From assembly GCF_003205575.1 (NCBI RefSeq), contig NZ_PYBW01000012.1, positions 28,530 to 92,529 on the forward strand: a stretch of DNA of 64,000 nucleotides. The letters are read 5' to 3'. This stretch comes from Streptomyces tateyamensis. Its GTDB lineage: Bacteria > Actinomycetota > Actinomycetes > Streptomycetales > Streptomycetaceae. Below the pieces are notes generated by a model, which was not told where the DNA came from, searched no databases, and saw only the letters and a program-made list of their open reading frames with translations. The position numbers and the translations under genes are program-made. Shown here in pieces: positions 9,467-18,552 of this stretch; the stretch's first letter is position 1, and every line of letters starts with the position of its first letter.

Positions 9467-9495
9467 AGGGAGCGTCAGTTGCGTCAGCGGACGCG

Positions 9496-9720
9496 TCAGT
9501 TGCGGTAGCGGAAGCGGATCCGGCCGCGGGTCAGGTCGTAGGGGCTGACCTCGACCAGGACGCGGTCGAAGGGGAGGATCTTGATGTAGTTCTTGCGGAT
9601 CTTGCCGCTGATGTGGGCCAGCACGGTGTGGCCGTTCTGCAGCTCCACCTTGAAGGTGGCGTTGCGTAGGCACTCGGTGACGGTGCCTTCGACTTCGATG
9701 CCGCCTGCGGTCTTGGTCAT
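9496..9720 (-). CDS. infA: translation initiation factor IF-1 (paralogue)
   Basis: A 74-residue OB-fold protein covering the whole IF-1 family. Signature stretches include [40 protein letters not shown] and [16 protein letters not shown]-1 binds the 30S A site during initiation. The housekeeping copy in streptomycetes sits in the ribosomal operon near rpmJ, rpsM and rpoA. This copy is next to a GNAT acetyltransferase instead and differs from the typical actinobacterial sequence at conserved spots (for example CLRN for SLPN and NYIKILPFD for HYIRILPDD), so it is probably a second, specialised copy. The gene lies 101 bp downstream of the GNAT gene in the same direction. Confidence 0.93.
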   Translation of the reverse strand: MTKTAGGIEVEGTVTECLRNATFKVELQNGHTVLAHISGKIRKNYIKILPFDRVLVEVSPYDLTRGRIRFRYRN

Positions 9721-9821
9721 GCGGGTCTCGTTTCAGTTGGAGTCGTGGGACTCGTAGGGCTCGAAGGACTCGGGGGAGTCGTCGGAGTCGGTAGCAGGAC
9801 TTCGGTGGCGGGCGGGGAGGA

Positions 9822-10640
9822 TCAGCCGCGGACCAGCTCGAGGGTGGTGGCCGCGCGGCGGGCGCCGATGCCTTCGAACAGCGCGACGGCCGCCGGGTTC
9901 GCCTGGTCCACCTCGGCCCAGACCGAGTCCCGGCCGCCGCGGTGCTGCTCGCCCAGCACCTGGGCGAGCAGCGCGCGGGCTATGCCGCGGCGGTGCTGGT
10001 CGGCCCGGACGGCGAGCAGGCCGATCCGGGGCTGGTTGCGGCCCGGCGGACCGCCCAGCCGGAGCAGGCCGAGGTACGCCTCGCCCTGCCGGGCCACCGC
10101 GTACCTGGCCGGGTCGACCACGGGGTACCCGGTCAGGCTGGGCAGGATCTCGGCGGGCATGGTGTGCCACCCCGCGGCGGCTTCCACCTCCGCGCGGACG
10201 GCGTGGACCAGTTCCGTCAGCGGAACCTCCTGCGCCGCACCGGCGGGCAGGACGGTCACCCCGGCCGGCGGTCGGACGGTGCCGAGCCCGGTGCGTTGTG
10301 GATCGGTGGGCACCAGGTAGCCCGACTCGCGGCGCGCCACGGTGAAGCCGCACCGCTGCCAGGCGGCCAGCTCGTCCTGGTCCGCCTCGTCGACCACGGT
10401 GTGCACCGGGGCCGGCAGGTCGGCCAGCATCGCCGCGGCAAGCTGATCGAAGACGGCGCCCTGCCAGGCGTCGATGCTGACGAAGAGTCGGCCGTCAGGT
10501 CGGCGCGAGGCGTCGCCGCGGCCGAGCAGCTCGCGACCCGCGACGGCGTGCCACTCGTCGCAGGAGAGGCGGTCGACCACGATCGGGTGCTCGGAGCCGG
10601 GGGAGGGGTACGAAGAACTCGGGGAATTCGAAGGGTTCAC
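9822..10640 (-). CDS. GNAT-family N-acetyltransferase, two-domain
   Basis: A 272-residue protein. The C-terminal half has the acetyl-CoA-binding GNAT core: IGLLAVRADQHRRGIARALL (motif A, Q/RxxGxG/A type) and NPAAVALFEGIGARR near the end. The N-terminal half looks like a divergent second GNAT fold (FDQLAAAML, AAWQRCGF). The start is GTG at 10640 with only a modest upstream AAAGG. A tiny, strongly initiated ORF lies 54 bp upstream (10695-10748). Substrate unknown. Next to an IF-1 paralogue, acetylation of a ribosome-related target or a translation inhibitor is conceivable but purely an inference. Confidence 0.75.
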   Translation of the reverse strand: MNPSNSPSSSYPSPGSEHPIVVDRLSCDEWHAVAGRELLGRGDASRRPDGRLFVSIDAWQGAVFDQLAAAMLADLPAPVHTVVDEADQDELAAWQRCGFTVARRESGYLVPTDPQRTGLGTVRPPAGVTVLPAGAAQEVPLTELVHAVRAEVEAAAGWHTMPAEILPSLTGYPVVDPARYAVARQGEAYLGLLRLGGPPGRNQPRIGLLAVRADQHRRGIARALLAQVLGEQHRGGRDSVWAEVDQANPAAVALFEGIGARRAATTLELVRG

Positions 10641-10694
10641 AGGCGCGGCCTTTCAGGAGAGCCCTGGGGAGGCGCTCCCGGCGACACACCTATG

Positions 10695-10748
10695 TCAACC
10701 GCCCACCGTGACAACGGGGTGGAGCACCCGCAGCGATACCGCGTTCAT
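10695..10748 (-). CDS. 17-codon upstream ORF, candidate leader peptide
   Basis: The ATG at 10748 is preceded by AAGGAGGTGGGACCC, an almost perfect anti-16S match at ideal spacing. It opens an ORF of 17 codons (MNAVSLRVLHPVVTVGG) ending in TGA at 10695. It lies between the tetR stop (10772) and the GNAT start (10640) in the same direction. The short RNA between them contains GGGAG-GCG-CTCCC (plus strand 10667-10679) and further complementary G/C blocks that could form alternative structures. A leader-type attenuator controlling GNAT and infA would explain why so strong a ribosome site serves so short an ORF. There is no direct evidence of translation. Confidence 0.5.
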   Translation of the reverse strand: MNAVSLRVLHPVVTVGG

Positions 10749-10771
10749 GGGTCCCACCTCCTTACGTCGTC

Positions 10772-11413
10772 TCACGGATGTTCAGACAGTAGCACCCCGT
10801 TCCGACCGGGCCCACCGGTTTTCCCCGGGGCGCCGACCGGCCCGAACAGCGCCACGCGCGCCGACGGTCCGAGGTGGCGCACGATTTCATCAACCGTCAT
10901 CGAAGCGATCGGCTCCAGCCGGACCAGGTACCGGGCGGTGATCACCCCGGCGAGCAGCGCGCCGAACGCCGCGGCCCGCCGGTGGGCGTCGGCGCCGCCG
11001 ATCCGGGCCGCCAGCCGGTCGATGATCTCGCGCTCGACGACCCCGCGCAGCAGCGCGGCGTGGCCCTCGTCCTGCACCACGTCGCGCAGCAGGGCGAGCA
11101 GCGGGGGACCGGCCTCGGGGCTGTCCCAGACCGTGAGCAGGGTGCGCAGCACGCGCTGCGGCAACGAGGCCAGCTCGCCCTCCATGGCCCGGGCGGCGGC
11201 CTCGGCCGGGTTGACCGCCAGTGCCAGCGCGGCGCCGAACAGGCCCTTCTTGGATCCGAAGAAGTAGCTGATCAGCGCCAGGTCCACGCCCGCCTCGGCG
11301 GCCACCGAGCGCAGGGTGACGCGCTGGTACCCGTCGGCCAGGAAGCGGCGGCGGGCGATCTCCAGGATGGCGGCCCGGGTGTCCGGACTGCCCGGGCGGC
11401 GGCCACGGGGCAC
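10772..11413 (-). CDS. TetR-family transcriptional regulator
   Basis: A 213-residue repressor. The N-terminal HTH is classical: TRAAILEIARRRFLADGY, then VTLRSVAAEAGVDLALISYF and FGSKKGLF. The remainder is a helical ligand-binding domain. It is divergent from the DHA2 transporter at 11527, the standard arrangement for a drug-responsive TetR controlling an efflux pump. A perfect 10-bp palindrome lies in the shared 113-bp spacer (11449-11458). Confidence 0.9.
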   Translation of the reverse strand: MPRGRRPGSPDTRAAILEIARRRFLADGYQRVTLRSVAAEAGVDLALISYFFGSKKGLFGAALALAVNPAEAAARAMEGELASLPQRVLRTLLTVWDSPEAGPPLLALLRDVVQDEGHAALLRGVVEREIIDRLAARIGGADAHRRAAAFGALLAGVITARYLVRLEPIASMTVDEIVRHLGPSARVALFGPVGAPGKTGGPGRNGVLLSEHP

Positions 11414-11448
11414 GGCAGCGCTCCTCGCTGGTGCGGTGAGTTAATTCA

Positions 11449-11458
11449 TCAACGTTGA
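11449..11458. promoter_or_regulatory. TCAACGTTGA palindrome, probable TetR operator
   Basis: A perfect 10-bp palindrome in an AT-rich island (TTAATTCATCAACGTTGAAA) between tetR and the MFS gene. Its position 36 bp from the repressor start fits autoregulation plus control of the pump. Assignment rests on symmetry and location. Confidence 0.6.
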
Positions 11459-11526
11459 AATGCTACCGCTCCCGGCGCCATGGTGGGACCCGTCCCACCC
11501 ACCCGCTCCCCGGGAGGCCGAGCAGC

Positions 11527-13056
11527 ATGTCCGCCGTCCAACCACCGTCCGCCGCCGCCGCGCCCGGCGGCACCGCGCGCCCCGACACCGCCGCCCCCGT
11601 ACGGCACACCGCCGTGCTCGCCATCACCTGCCTGGCGCTGGCGACCGTGGTCTCCGCGATGTCCTCGCTCAACGTGGCGCTGCCCTCGATCGCCCGCGAC
11701 ACCCACGCCGGCCAGACCCAGCTCTCCTGGATCATCGACGCCTACAGCCTGGTCTTCGCCGCACTGCTGCTGCCGGCCGGCGCGCTCGGCGACCGGTTCG
11801 GGCGGCGCCGCGCCCTGCTGGCCGGCCTCACCGTGTTCGGCGCCGGCTCGGCCGTGGCGATGACCACCAGCTCGCCGACCGCGCTGATCGCGGTCCGCGC
11901 CCTGCTCGGGGTCGGTGCGGCCCTGGTGATGCCGGCCACCCTGGCCACCATCACCAGCACCTTCCCGCGCGAGCGGCGGGCCGGTGCGGTGAGTGTCTGG
12001 GCGGCGGTCGCGGGTGCGTCCGCGGTGGTCGGCGTGCTGGTCGCCGGCTCGCTGCTGCAGGAGTGGAGCTGGCGCTCGGTCTTCCTGCTGAACGTGCTGC
12101 TCGCGGCCGTCGCCGCCCTCGGCGTGCTGGTCCGGGTGCCGGAGTCGGCGGAGCCCGCGCAGCCGCCGCTCGACCTGGTCGGGGCGCTGCTGGTGGTGGC
12201 CGGGCTCGGCGTGCTGGTCTACAGCATCATCGAGGCGCCGCAGCACGGTTGGGGCAGCCCGACGACGCTGGCCGGCAGCGGGATCGGGCTGCTGGTCCTG
12301 ATCGGCTTCGTGGCCTGGGAGCTGAGGACCAATCACCCGCTGCTGGACCCGCGGCTGTTCCGCAACCGCCGGTTCGCGGCCGGCTCGCTCTCCATCGCGC
12401 TGCAGTTCTTCGCCTTCTTCGGCTTCATCTTCGTGCTCATGCAGTACCTGCAACTGGTCCGCGGGGACAGCGCCTTGAGGGCGGCGGTCAGCATGCTGCC
12501 GATGGCACTGACGCTGGTGCCCGGCTCCCGGCTCAGCCCGCGGCTGACCGCCCGGCTCGGGGCCCGGCGGCCGTGGGTGGCCGGGCTGGTGCTGGCCGCG
12601 GTCGGCCTCGCGCTCTTCTCCCGGGTCGACGGCGCCACCCCCTACTGGCAGCTTGCCGCGATCCTGGTCGTGCTCGGAGCCGGGCTGGGGCTGGCGATGC
12701 CGCCGGCCACCACGGCGATCACCGACGCGCTGCCGGACACCCAGCAGGCGGTGGCCTCCGCGGTGAACGACCTGGCCCGCGAACTCGGCGGCGCGCTGGG
12801 CATCGCGGTGCTCGGCAGCCTGCTGACCGCCGGGTACCGCGGCCACCTGGCGCTGCCCGGCGTGCCGGACCAGCTCGCCCGGGCGGCCCGCTCCTCCCTG
12901 GGCGCCGCGGTCTCGGTCGGCGGCCCGGTGCTCGACCACGCCCGGAGCGCCTTCGTGGCCGGCCTGCAGGACGCGCTGCTGGGCGGCTCCGCGGTAGTGC
13001 TGGTGGCAGCGGTGGGCGTGGCGGTGCTGCTCCGGCGGCGCGGCCCGGAGCGCTGA
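11527..13056 (+). CDS. MFS drug transporter, DHA2 (14-TM, EmrB/QacA) type
   Basis: A 509-residue integral membrane protein. Motifs seen: MSSLNVALPSIARD in TM1 (the DHA2 'D/N-x-ALP' type), the loop motif GDRFGRRRALL, a second half with about seven more helices, and LGAGLGLAMPPATTAI near TM11-12. The ATG at 11527 follows a weak GGGAGG at distance. The protein probably uses the proton gradient to export hydrophobic compounds. It lies 447 bp upstream of the NRPS operon in the same direction but is separated by a strong terminator, so it may serve either self-protection against the NRPS product or general efflux under the divergent TetR. Confidence 0.9.
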   Translation: MSAVQPPSAAAAPGGTARPDTAAPVRHTAVLAITCLALATVVSAMSSLNVALPSIARDTHAGQTQLSWIIDAYSLVFAALLLPAGALGDRFGRRRALLAGLTVFGAGSAVAMTTSSPTALIAVRALLGVGAALVMPATLATITSTFPRERRAGAVSVWAAVAGASAVVGVLVAGSLLQEWSWRSVFLLNVLLAAVAALGVLVRVPESAEPAQPPLDLVGALLVVAGLGVLVYSIIEAPQHGWGSPTTLAGSGIGLLVLIGFVAWELRTNHPLLDPRLFRNRRFAAGSLSIALQFFAFFGFIFVLMQYLQLVRGDSALRAAVSMLPMALTLVPGSRLSPRLTARLGARRPWVAGLVLAAVGLALFSRVDGATPYWQLAAILVVLGAGLGLAMPPATTAITDALPDTQQAVASAVNDLARELGGALGIAVLGSLLTAGYRGHLALPGVPDQLARAARSSLGAAVSVGGPVLDHARSAFVAGLQDALLGGSAVVLVAAVGVAVLLRRRGPER

Positions 13057-13089
13057 CGGGCCGTCGACAGCAGCTGGACCCGGTCACCG

Positions 13090-13126
13090 GGCCGGGATCG
13101 GCATCGCCCTGATGCCGATCCCGGCC
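13090..13126 (+). terminator. 16-bp stem terminator after MFS gene
   Basis: GGCCGGGATCGGCATC (13090-13105) pairs perfectly with 13111-13126 around a 5-nt loop. It separates the DHA2 pump from the NRPS operon. The full gene-free stretch 13057-13503 holds this hairpin, an AT-richer promoter-like zone from about 13220, and no supportable gene. Confidence 0.85.
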
Positions 13127-13348
13127 GTTCCGGTCGTCCCGGGACGGGGGTCGGCCCGCCTGCCGGCGCGCGCAGGGTGAGGTCGGGCCCGACGGGTGGG
13201 AGCGGGCCCGCTGCGACAGAAGAGCATGAGCTCAGGTGAATGTCCAGCTGAAAAGGGAGGAACAGTTCCGGTTGAAGTTCCCGCCCGGGGCTGCGCACTG
13301 CAGTCGTTCCGATTTACCATCACCTTAGGTAACCAGCAAGGCAGTTCA

Positions 13349-13377
13349 TTGACTTGCTCTTTGCGGGGGAGGATCAT
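13349..13377 (+). promoter_or_regulatory. candidate promoter for the NRPS operon
   Basis: TTGACT (13349-13354), a 17-bp spacer and GATCAT (13372-13377) lie about 130 bp upstream of the NRPS1 start in a locally AT-richer stretch. A 19-bp inverted repeat with TTACC/GGTAA ends (13314-13332) lies just upstream and could be an operator. The -35 is good and the -10 is poor, so this is a candidate only. Confidence 0.4.
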
Positions 13378-13503
13378 CGGTGCCTGTTCGACCGGGCCGG
13401 GGCACCTACCAAGGTGAATCGACTCATGTGACGGCCACCGCCGTTGGGGTCGGTGGGGGGAGGCTGCGAGCCGTCGTGCCCTCAGCCGGGAGAAGGACGT
13501 GCC

Positions 13504-16500
13504 GTGCCGACTGTGCCCGAGCTCGTGGCGGCCCGCGCGGCCGCCGACCCGCATCGCCCTGCCCTGGTGCAGGGCGAGCGGGAACTGACCTACGGCGACC
13601 TGCTCGACTGGGCCGACACGGTGGCCGCGGAGCTGCGCGCCGGCGGTGTGTCGGCCGGCAGCAGAGTGGCGGTGCTGTGCGAGCGGTCGATCGAGTACGC
13701 GGTCGCCGCGCTCGGCGTGCTGCGGGCCGGCGCCTGCTACCTGCCGGTCGACCCGGCCTACCCGGCCGAACGCCGTGAGCTGATGCTCGGGGACGCCGAG
13801 GTGGCGCGGGTGCTGGACGCCGCCGCCGTCACCGCGGCCCGGACGGCCGCACCGGCCCGGCGCCCGGAGGCCGCCCCGCCATCGGCGCCCACCCTGGCGG
13901 CGCAGCCCGCCCCGTCCGCGCTGCCCGCCCCGGCCGCCGACGACCTCGCCTACGTGGTGTACACCTCCGGCTCCACCGGCCGCCCCAAGGGCGTCGCGGT
14001 CGAGCACGCGAGCCTGCTGAACCTGGTGACCTGGGTGCACACCGCCTTCGCCCCCGGCCCGGGCGACCGCGCCCCGCTGCTGTCGGCGGTCGGCTTCGAC
14101 GCCTCGGTCCTGGAGCTGTGGCCGTACCTGACGGCGGGCGCCACCGTCGTGGTGGCCACCGAGCACGACCGTAGTTCCCCCGCCCGACTGCGGGACTTCC
14201 TGGTCGACTCCGGGGTCACCCTGGCCTTCGCCCCCACCCCGCTGGCGGAGGCCCTGACCGCGCTGCCCTGGCCCGCCACCACGGCTCTGCGCACCCTGCT
14301 CACCGGCGGCGACCGGCTCACCGCCCGCCCGCCGCGCGGGCTGCCGTTCACCCTTGTCGACAACTACGGGCCGGCCGAGTCCACCGTGATCGCGCTCTCC
14401 GCCCCGGTGCCGCCCGGTGACGGCCCGCCCACCATCGGCCGGCCGCTGCCCGGGATCACCGCCGTGGTCCGCGACGCGGCGGGCGCCGGGGTGGCGGACG
14501 GCGAGGTGGGCGAGCTGTACCTGGGAGGGGCGGGCCTGGCCCGCGGTTACCTGGGCCGTCCCGAGCTGACCGCCGAGCGGTTCACCGCCGCCCCGACCGC
14601 CGGCCGGCTCTACCGGACCGGGGACTTGGTCCGCCGCCGGCCGGACGGCGAGTTCGAGTTCGTCGGCCGGGCCGACGACCAGGTGCAGATCCGGGGCTTC
14701 CGGGTCGAACCGGGCGAGCTGGAGGCGGCCCTCGGCGCGCTGCCCGGCGTGCGCGCCGCCGCCGTGGTGGCCGGCCCGGACGCCACCGGCGAGCCCTGCC
14801 TGCGGGCGTTCTACGTCCCGGCGCCGGATGGTCCGGCTCCCGACGCAGTCCGCCGCGCCCTCGCCACCCGGCTGCCCGCCCACCTGCTGCCGGCCGCCGT
14901 CCAGGCCCTGGACGCGCTGCCGCTGACCGGGCACGGGAAGACCGACCGGTCCGCCTTGCTCGCCCGGTCGGCCGGCGAGCGGGTGCCGGGCGCACCGCCG
15001 CGCACCCCCACCGAGGCCCTGCTGGTGGACGTCTGGTCACAGGTGTTCGGCTTCCGGGTCGGCGTGGACGAGCCGTTCGACGAACTCGGCGGGCACTCGC
15101 TGCGGGCGATGCGGATCCTTGCCCGGATCGCCGAGCGCTGCGGCGTCGAACCCGCTCCGGCAGACGTGCTCGGCGGCCGCACGGTCGCCGAGCTGGCGCG
15201 CACCGTCGACGAACTGGCCCGGGCCGTCGACGAACTGGCCCGGGCCGTCGAGGAACTGACCCCGACCGCCGACGGGCCGGCGCGGAACGACGACGGTGAC
15301 GCCCCGACCGCCGACGGACCGGCCCGGAATGACGACGGTGACGCCCCGACCGCCGACGGACCGGCCCGGAATGACGACGGTCACGCCCCGCTCGCCTCGG
15401 CCCAGGCCCGGTACTGGTTCATCGACCAGTTCGCGCCGGACCCGGCGATCTCCAACGTCTCGATCGGCCTCACCGTGACTGCCGACCCGCGGCCCACCGA
15501 AGCCCCGGCCGGCGCCCCGGCCGTCGACGAGCGGGCACTGGCCGAAAGCATCGCCGAACTGGTCCGCCGGCACCCGGCGTTGCGGACCGCGTACGTCCAG
15601 ACGCCGCAGGGCCCGCGCGCGCGGGTGCTGCCCTGGACCGGCACCACCGCCGAGCTGGTCGAGACCCTCGACCTGCGCGGTGCGCCCGGGACCGCCGCGG
15701 TCCGGTTCGCCCAGCAGGCCGCCAGGCCGTTCGACCTGACCCGCCCGCCGCTGCTGCGTGCCGTCCTGGCCCGGACCGCCGAGGCGTGCTGGGAAATCGG
15801 CCTGACGATCCATCACATCGCGGTCGACGGACGCTCGGTCGAGATCCTGTTGGCCGACCTGGCCGAGGTCTACCCCGCGCTGGCCGCCCACCGGGCCCCG
15901 GCCGAGCGCCCGGCCGGCCCCGACCCGGCCGCCGTGGCCCGCTGGGAGCAGAGCCGGCTGGACCGCCACCCGGACCTGCTGGAGTACTGGACCCGCGCGT
16001 TGGACGGCGCCCCGCCGCTGCTCGACCTCACCCCCGGCGAGACCCGTCCGCCGCAGCCGAGCTTCCGCGGCGCCACCGTCGGCCGCCGGCTGCCGACCGG
16101 GCTGCGCGGCACCCTGGACCGGACCGCCCGCCGGCTCGGCGCCACCCCGTACATGGTGCTGCTGGCCGGCCTGTTGACGGTGCTGCACCGCTACACCGGG
16201 CAGCGCGACCTGGTGGTCGGCACCCCGGTCGGCGACCGGCCGCAGGCGGCCTTCGAGTCCACCGTCGGCTGCTTCGTGAACACCCTGCCGCTGCGCGTCG
16301 ACCTGGCCGGCGACCCGGGGTTCGCCGAACTGGTCGACCGGGTGCGGGCGGTGACCACCGAGGCCTACGCGTACCGGGCGCTGCCGTTCGAGCGACTGGT
16401 GGAGAAGCTGGCGCCGACCGGGCGGCGGGCCCACCACCCGCTGTTCCAGGTGATGCTGGTGCTCCAGCAGATCGAGGCCACCGAGCTGCGGCTGCCCGGG

Positions 16501-18552
16501 GCGACAGTCCGTTTCGACGGCGAACTCCCGGCCGACCGGGCGCGGTTCGACCTCACCGTGGTGCTCGACCGGGACCGGCTCGCGGTGGAGTACGCCACCG
16601 ACCTGTTCGATGCCGCGTTCGCCGAGCGGCTGGCCGACCACCTGGTGCGGGTGCTGACCGCGGCCGGCGCCGACCCGGCCATCGGCCTGGACCGGATCGA
16701 GCTGCTGTCCGACGCCGAGCGGGAGCAGGTGCTGGCCTTCGGGCGCGGCGCGCCTGCCCGCCGTCCGGGGCCGGTGCACGACCGGATCGCCGGTCCGCCC
16801 GGCCGCCCCGCCGTCGTCTGCGAGGACGAGAGCCTCGACTACGCCGAACTCGACGCCGCCGTCAACGGCCTGGCCCGCGTACTGGTCGGGTACGGACTGC
16901 CCCCCGGAACCCCGGTCGCGGTCTGCCTGCCCCGCTCGGTCCGCTCGGTGGTCGCGATGATCGCCGTGCACCGCGCCGGGGGCGTGTACGTGCCGATGGA
17001 CCCGGCCTTCCCCGACGAGCGGCTGCGGCAGCTGCTGGCCGACGCCGCACCGCCGCTCGCGGTCTGCACCGGGGGACCGGGCGGTACGGCCGACCGGCTG
17101 CGGGCGCTGGCCGCCGGGCCGCTCACCGCCGTGGACGCCCGGCAGCCGGACGCCGGCACGCCACCGACGGTCCGGCTCGGCGAGGACGACGTGGCCGACA
17201 TCATGTTCACCTCGGGCTCCACCGGCCGCCCCAAGGGTGTCCTGCTGACCCACGGCGGCCTGGCCAACCTGGTCGCCGCCAAGGTCGAACTCTTCGACGT
17301 GCGGCCCGACTCCACCGTGCTGCAGTTCGTCGCGTTCGGCTTCAGCGTCTCGATCTCCGACGTCTACATGACCCTCACCACCGGGGCCACCCTGGTGGTG
17401 CGCGGCGACGCGGAGCTGGCCGGCGAAGACCTCGCCGAGCTGATCCGCCGGCACGCCGTCACCAACCTGGTGCTGCCCGCCTCCGTGCTGGCCGCCGTGC
17501 CGGACACCGACCTGCCGTCGGTGCGCGCGATCACCGTCGGCGGCGAGGCGTGCAGCGCCGCCCTGGTGGACCGTTGGGCGCCCGGTCGGCACTTCGTCAA
17601 CGCCTACGGCCCGACCGAGGCCACCACCGCGACCGCCGTCGGCGTCTGCGCCCCCGGCGGCGGCCGGCCCACCGTCGGCCGCCCGATCCCGGGCGCGCTG
17701 GTGTACCTGCTGGACGAGCGCGGCCGCCCGGTGCCGATCGGTGTACCCGGCGAGCTGTACGTCGGCGGTGCCGGCGTCGGCCGCGGCTACCTCGGCCGCC
17801 CCGGGCTGACCGCCGAGCGCTTCCTGCCCGACCCGTTCGCCGGGGGCCGGATGTACCGTACCGGCGACCTGGCCCGTTGGCTGCCCGACGGCGCGATCGC
17901 CCTGCTCGGCCGCAACGACGACCAGGTCAACGTGCGCGGCGCCCGGCTGGAGATCGGCGACGTCGAGGCCGCGCTGCGCGCCCACCCGGCGGTCGCCGAC
18001 GCGGCCGCCGCCGTCCAGCGCCACCCGGTCGCGGGGGAGCGGCTGGTCGGCTACCTGGTGCCCAAGGCCGACACCCCCACCGCGGACACGCCCAGCGCCG
18101 ACACCCCGGACGGCCCTGCCGCGCTGCCCGCCGCCGGGCCGCTGACCGTGCCCGCGGTCCGCGCCTTCCTCGCCGACCGGCTGCCCGGCCACGCCGTGCC
18201 CACCGCCTTCCTGCTGCTGCCCGCCCTGCCCCGCACCAGCACCGGCAAGCTCGACCGGCGCGCCCTGCCCGACCCCGGCGACCTGCCCGGACAACCGGGC
18301 GGCCGACGCGCCCCGTCCGGGCCGATCGAGGAGATCCTGGTCGAGATCTGGACCGAGGTGCTCGGTGCCGAACCCGGCGTCGACGACGACTTCTTCGCGA
18401 TCGGCGGCCAGTCCCTGCTCGCCGCCGCGGTCGCCGCCCGGATCCGGGACCGCTTCGAGATCCCCTTCCCGGTCCGGGTGCTGTTCGACGAACCGACCAT
18501 CGCCGCGCTGGCCGGCGCGGTGGAGAAGGCGATTGTCGAGGACCTCGGATGA
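13504..18552 (+). CDS. nonribosomal peptide synthetase, A-T-C-A-T (loading module plus one extension module)
   Basis: 1682 residues from the GTG at 13504 (GGGAGAAGGAC lies just upstream). Domains: A1 (about 1-490; [11 protein letters not shown] near 153), T1 with phosphopantetheine Ser532 in GGHSL, an unusual repeat linker (about 562-628), C (about 629-1065, HHIAVDG at 770-776), A2 (about 1080-1560), T2 with Ser1637 in GGQSL. There is no C domain before A1, so this is the initiating enzyme. Reading the ten specificity residues by alignment to GrsA gives DALFLGNVIK for A1, close to the Leu code DAWFLGNVVK. A2 gives SVSVTGATAK: Ser1281 replaces the Asp235 that normally holds the amino group, so its substrate is unassigned. 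The stop overlaps the NRPS2 start by 4 bp (ATGA), so translation is coupled. Confidence 0.95.
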   Translation: MPTVPELVAARAAADPHRPALVQGERELTYGDLLDWADTVAAELRAGGVSAGSRVAVLCERSIEYAVAALGVLRAGACYLPVDPAYPAERRELMLGDAEVARVLDAAAVTAARTAAPARRPEAAPPSAPTLAAQPAPSALPAPAADDLAYVVYTSGSTGRPKGVAVEHASLLNLVTWVHTAFAPGPGDRAPLLSAVGFDASVLELWPYLTAGATVVVATEHDRSSPARLRDFLVDSGVTLAFAPTPLAEALTALPWPATTALRTLLTGGDRLTARPPRGLPFTLVDNYGPAESTVIALSAPVPPGDGPPTIGRPLPGITAVVRDAAGAGVADGEVGELYLGGAGLARGYLGRPELTAERFTAAPTAGRLYRTGDLVRRRPDGEFEFVGRADDQVQIRGFRVEPGELEAALGALPGVRAAAVVAGPDATGEPCLRAFYVPAPDGPAPDAVRRALATRLPAHLLPAAVQALDALPLTGHGKTDRSALLARSAGERVPGAPPRTPTEALLVDVWSQVFGFRVGVDEPFDELGGHSLRAMRILARIAERCGVEPAPADVLGGRTVAELARTVDELARAVDELARAVEELTPTADGPARNDDGDAPTADGPARNDDGDAPTADGPARNDDGHAPLASAQARYWFIDQFAPDPAISNVSIGLTVTADPRPTEAPAGAPAVDERALAESIAELVRRHPALRTAYVQTPQGPRARVLPWTGTTAELVETLDLRGAPGTAAVRFAQQAARPFDLTRPPLLRAVLARTAEACWEIGLTIHHIAVDGRSVEILLADLAEVYPALAAHRAPAERPAGPDPAAVARWEQSRLDRHPDLLEYWTRALDGAPPLLDLTPGETRPPQPSFRGATVGRRLPTGLRGTLDRTARRLGATPYMVLLAGLLTVLHRYTGQRDLVVGTPVGDRPQAAFESTVGCFVNTLPLRVDLAGDPGFAELVDRVRAVTTEAYAYRALPFERLVEKLAPTGRRAHHPLFQVMLVLQQIEATELRLPGATVRFDGELPADRARFDLTVVLDRDRLAVEYATDLFDAAFAERLADHLVRVLTAAGADPAIGLDRIELLSDAEREQVLAFGRGAPARRPGPVHDRIAGPPGRPAVVCEDESLDYAELDAAVNGLARVLVGYGLPPGTPVAVCLPRSVRSVVAMIAVHRAGGVYVPMDPAFPDERLRQLLADAAPPLAVCTGGPGGTADRLRALAAGPLTAVDARQPDAGTPPTVRLGEDDVADIMFTSGSTGRPKGVLLTHGGLANLVAAKVELFDVRPDSTVLQFVAFGFSVSISDVYMTLTTGATLVVRGDAELAGEDLAELIRRHAVTNLVLPASVLAAVPDTDLPSVRAITVGGEACSAALVDRWAPGRHFVNAYGPTEATTATAVGVCAPGGGRPTVGRPIPGALVYLLDERGRPVPIGVPGELYVGGAGVGRGYLGRPGLTAERFLPDPFAGGRMYRTGDLARWLPDGAIALLGRNDDQVNVRGARLEIGDVEAALRAHPAVADAAAAVQRHPVAGERLVGYLVPKADTPTADTPSADTPDGPAALPAAGPLTVPAVRAFLADRLPGHAVPTAFLLLPALPRTSTGKLDRRALPDPGDLPGQPGGRRAPSGPIEEILVEIWTEVLGAEPGVDDDFFAIGGQSLLAAAVAARIRDRFEIPFPVRVLFDEPTIAALAGAVEKAIVEDLG
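15187..15387 (+). repeat. nested tandem repeats in the T1-C linker of NRPS1
   Basis: Two repeat types follow each other in frame. From about 15187 a 21-bp unit encodes the heptad DELARAV (roughly three copies, consistent with a short coiled coil). From 15262 to 15387 a 42-bp unit encodes [14 protein letters not shown] three times (15262-15303, 15304-15345, 15346-15387). Both keep the reading frame, so they lengthen the linker without breaking the enzyme. Confidence 0.9.

Noticed and set aside
13314..13332. 19-bp inverted repeat as an iron box (IdeR/DmdR site)
   Set aside because: Length fits but only about half the positions match the recalled consensus, and no siderophore tailoring or uptake gene is adjacent.
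13226..13417. Open frame upstream of NRPS1 that could be a small gene
   Set aside because: Codon use is unlike the genome (many A/T-ending codons, including TTA), with no family likeness. It coincides with the promoter-like AT-richer zone.
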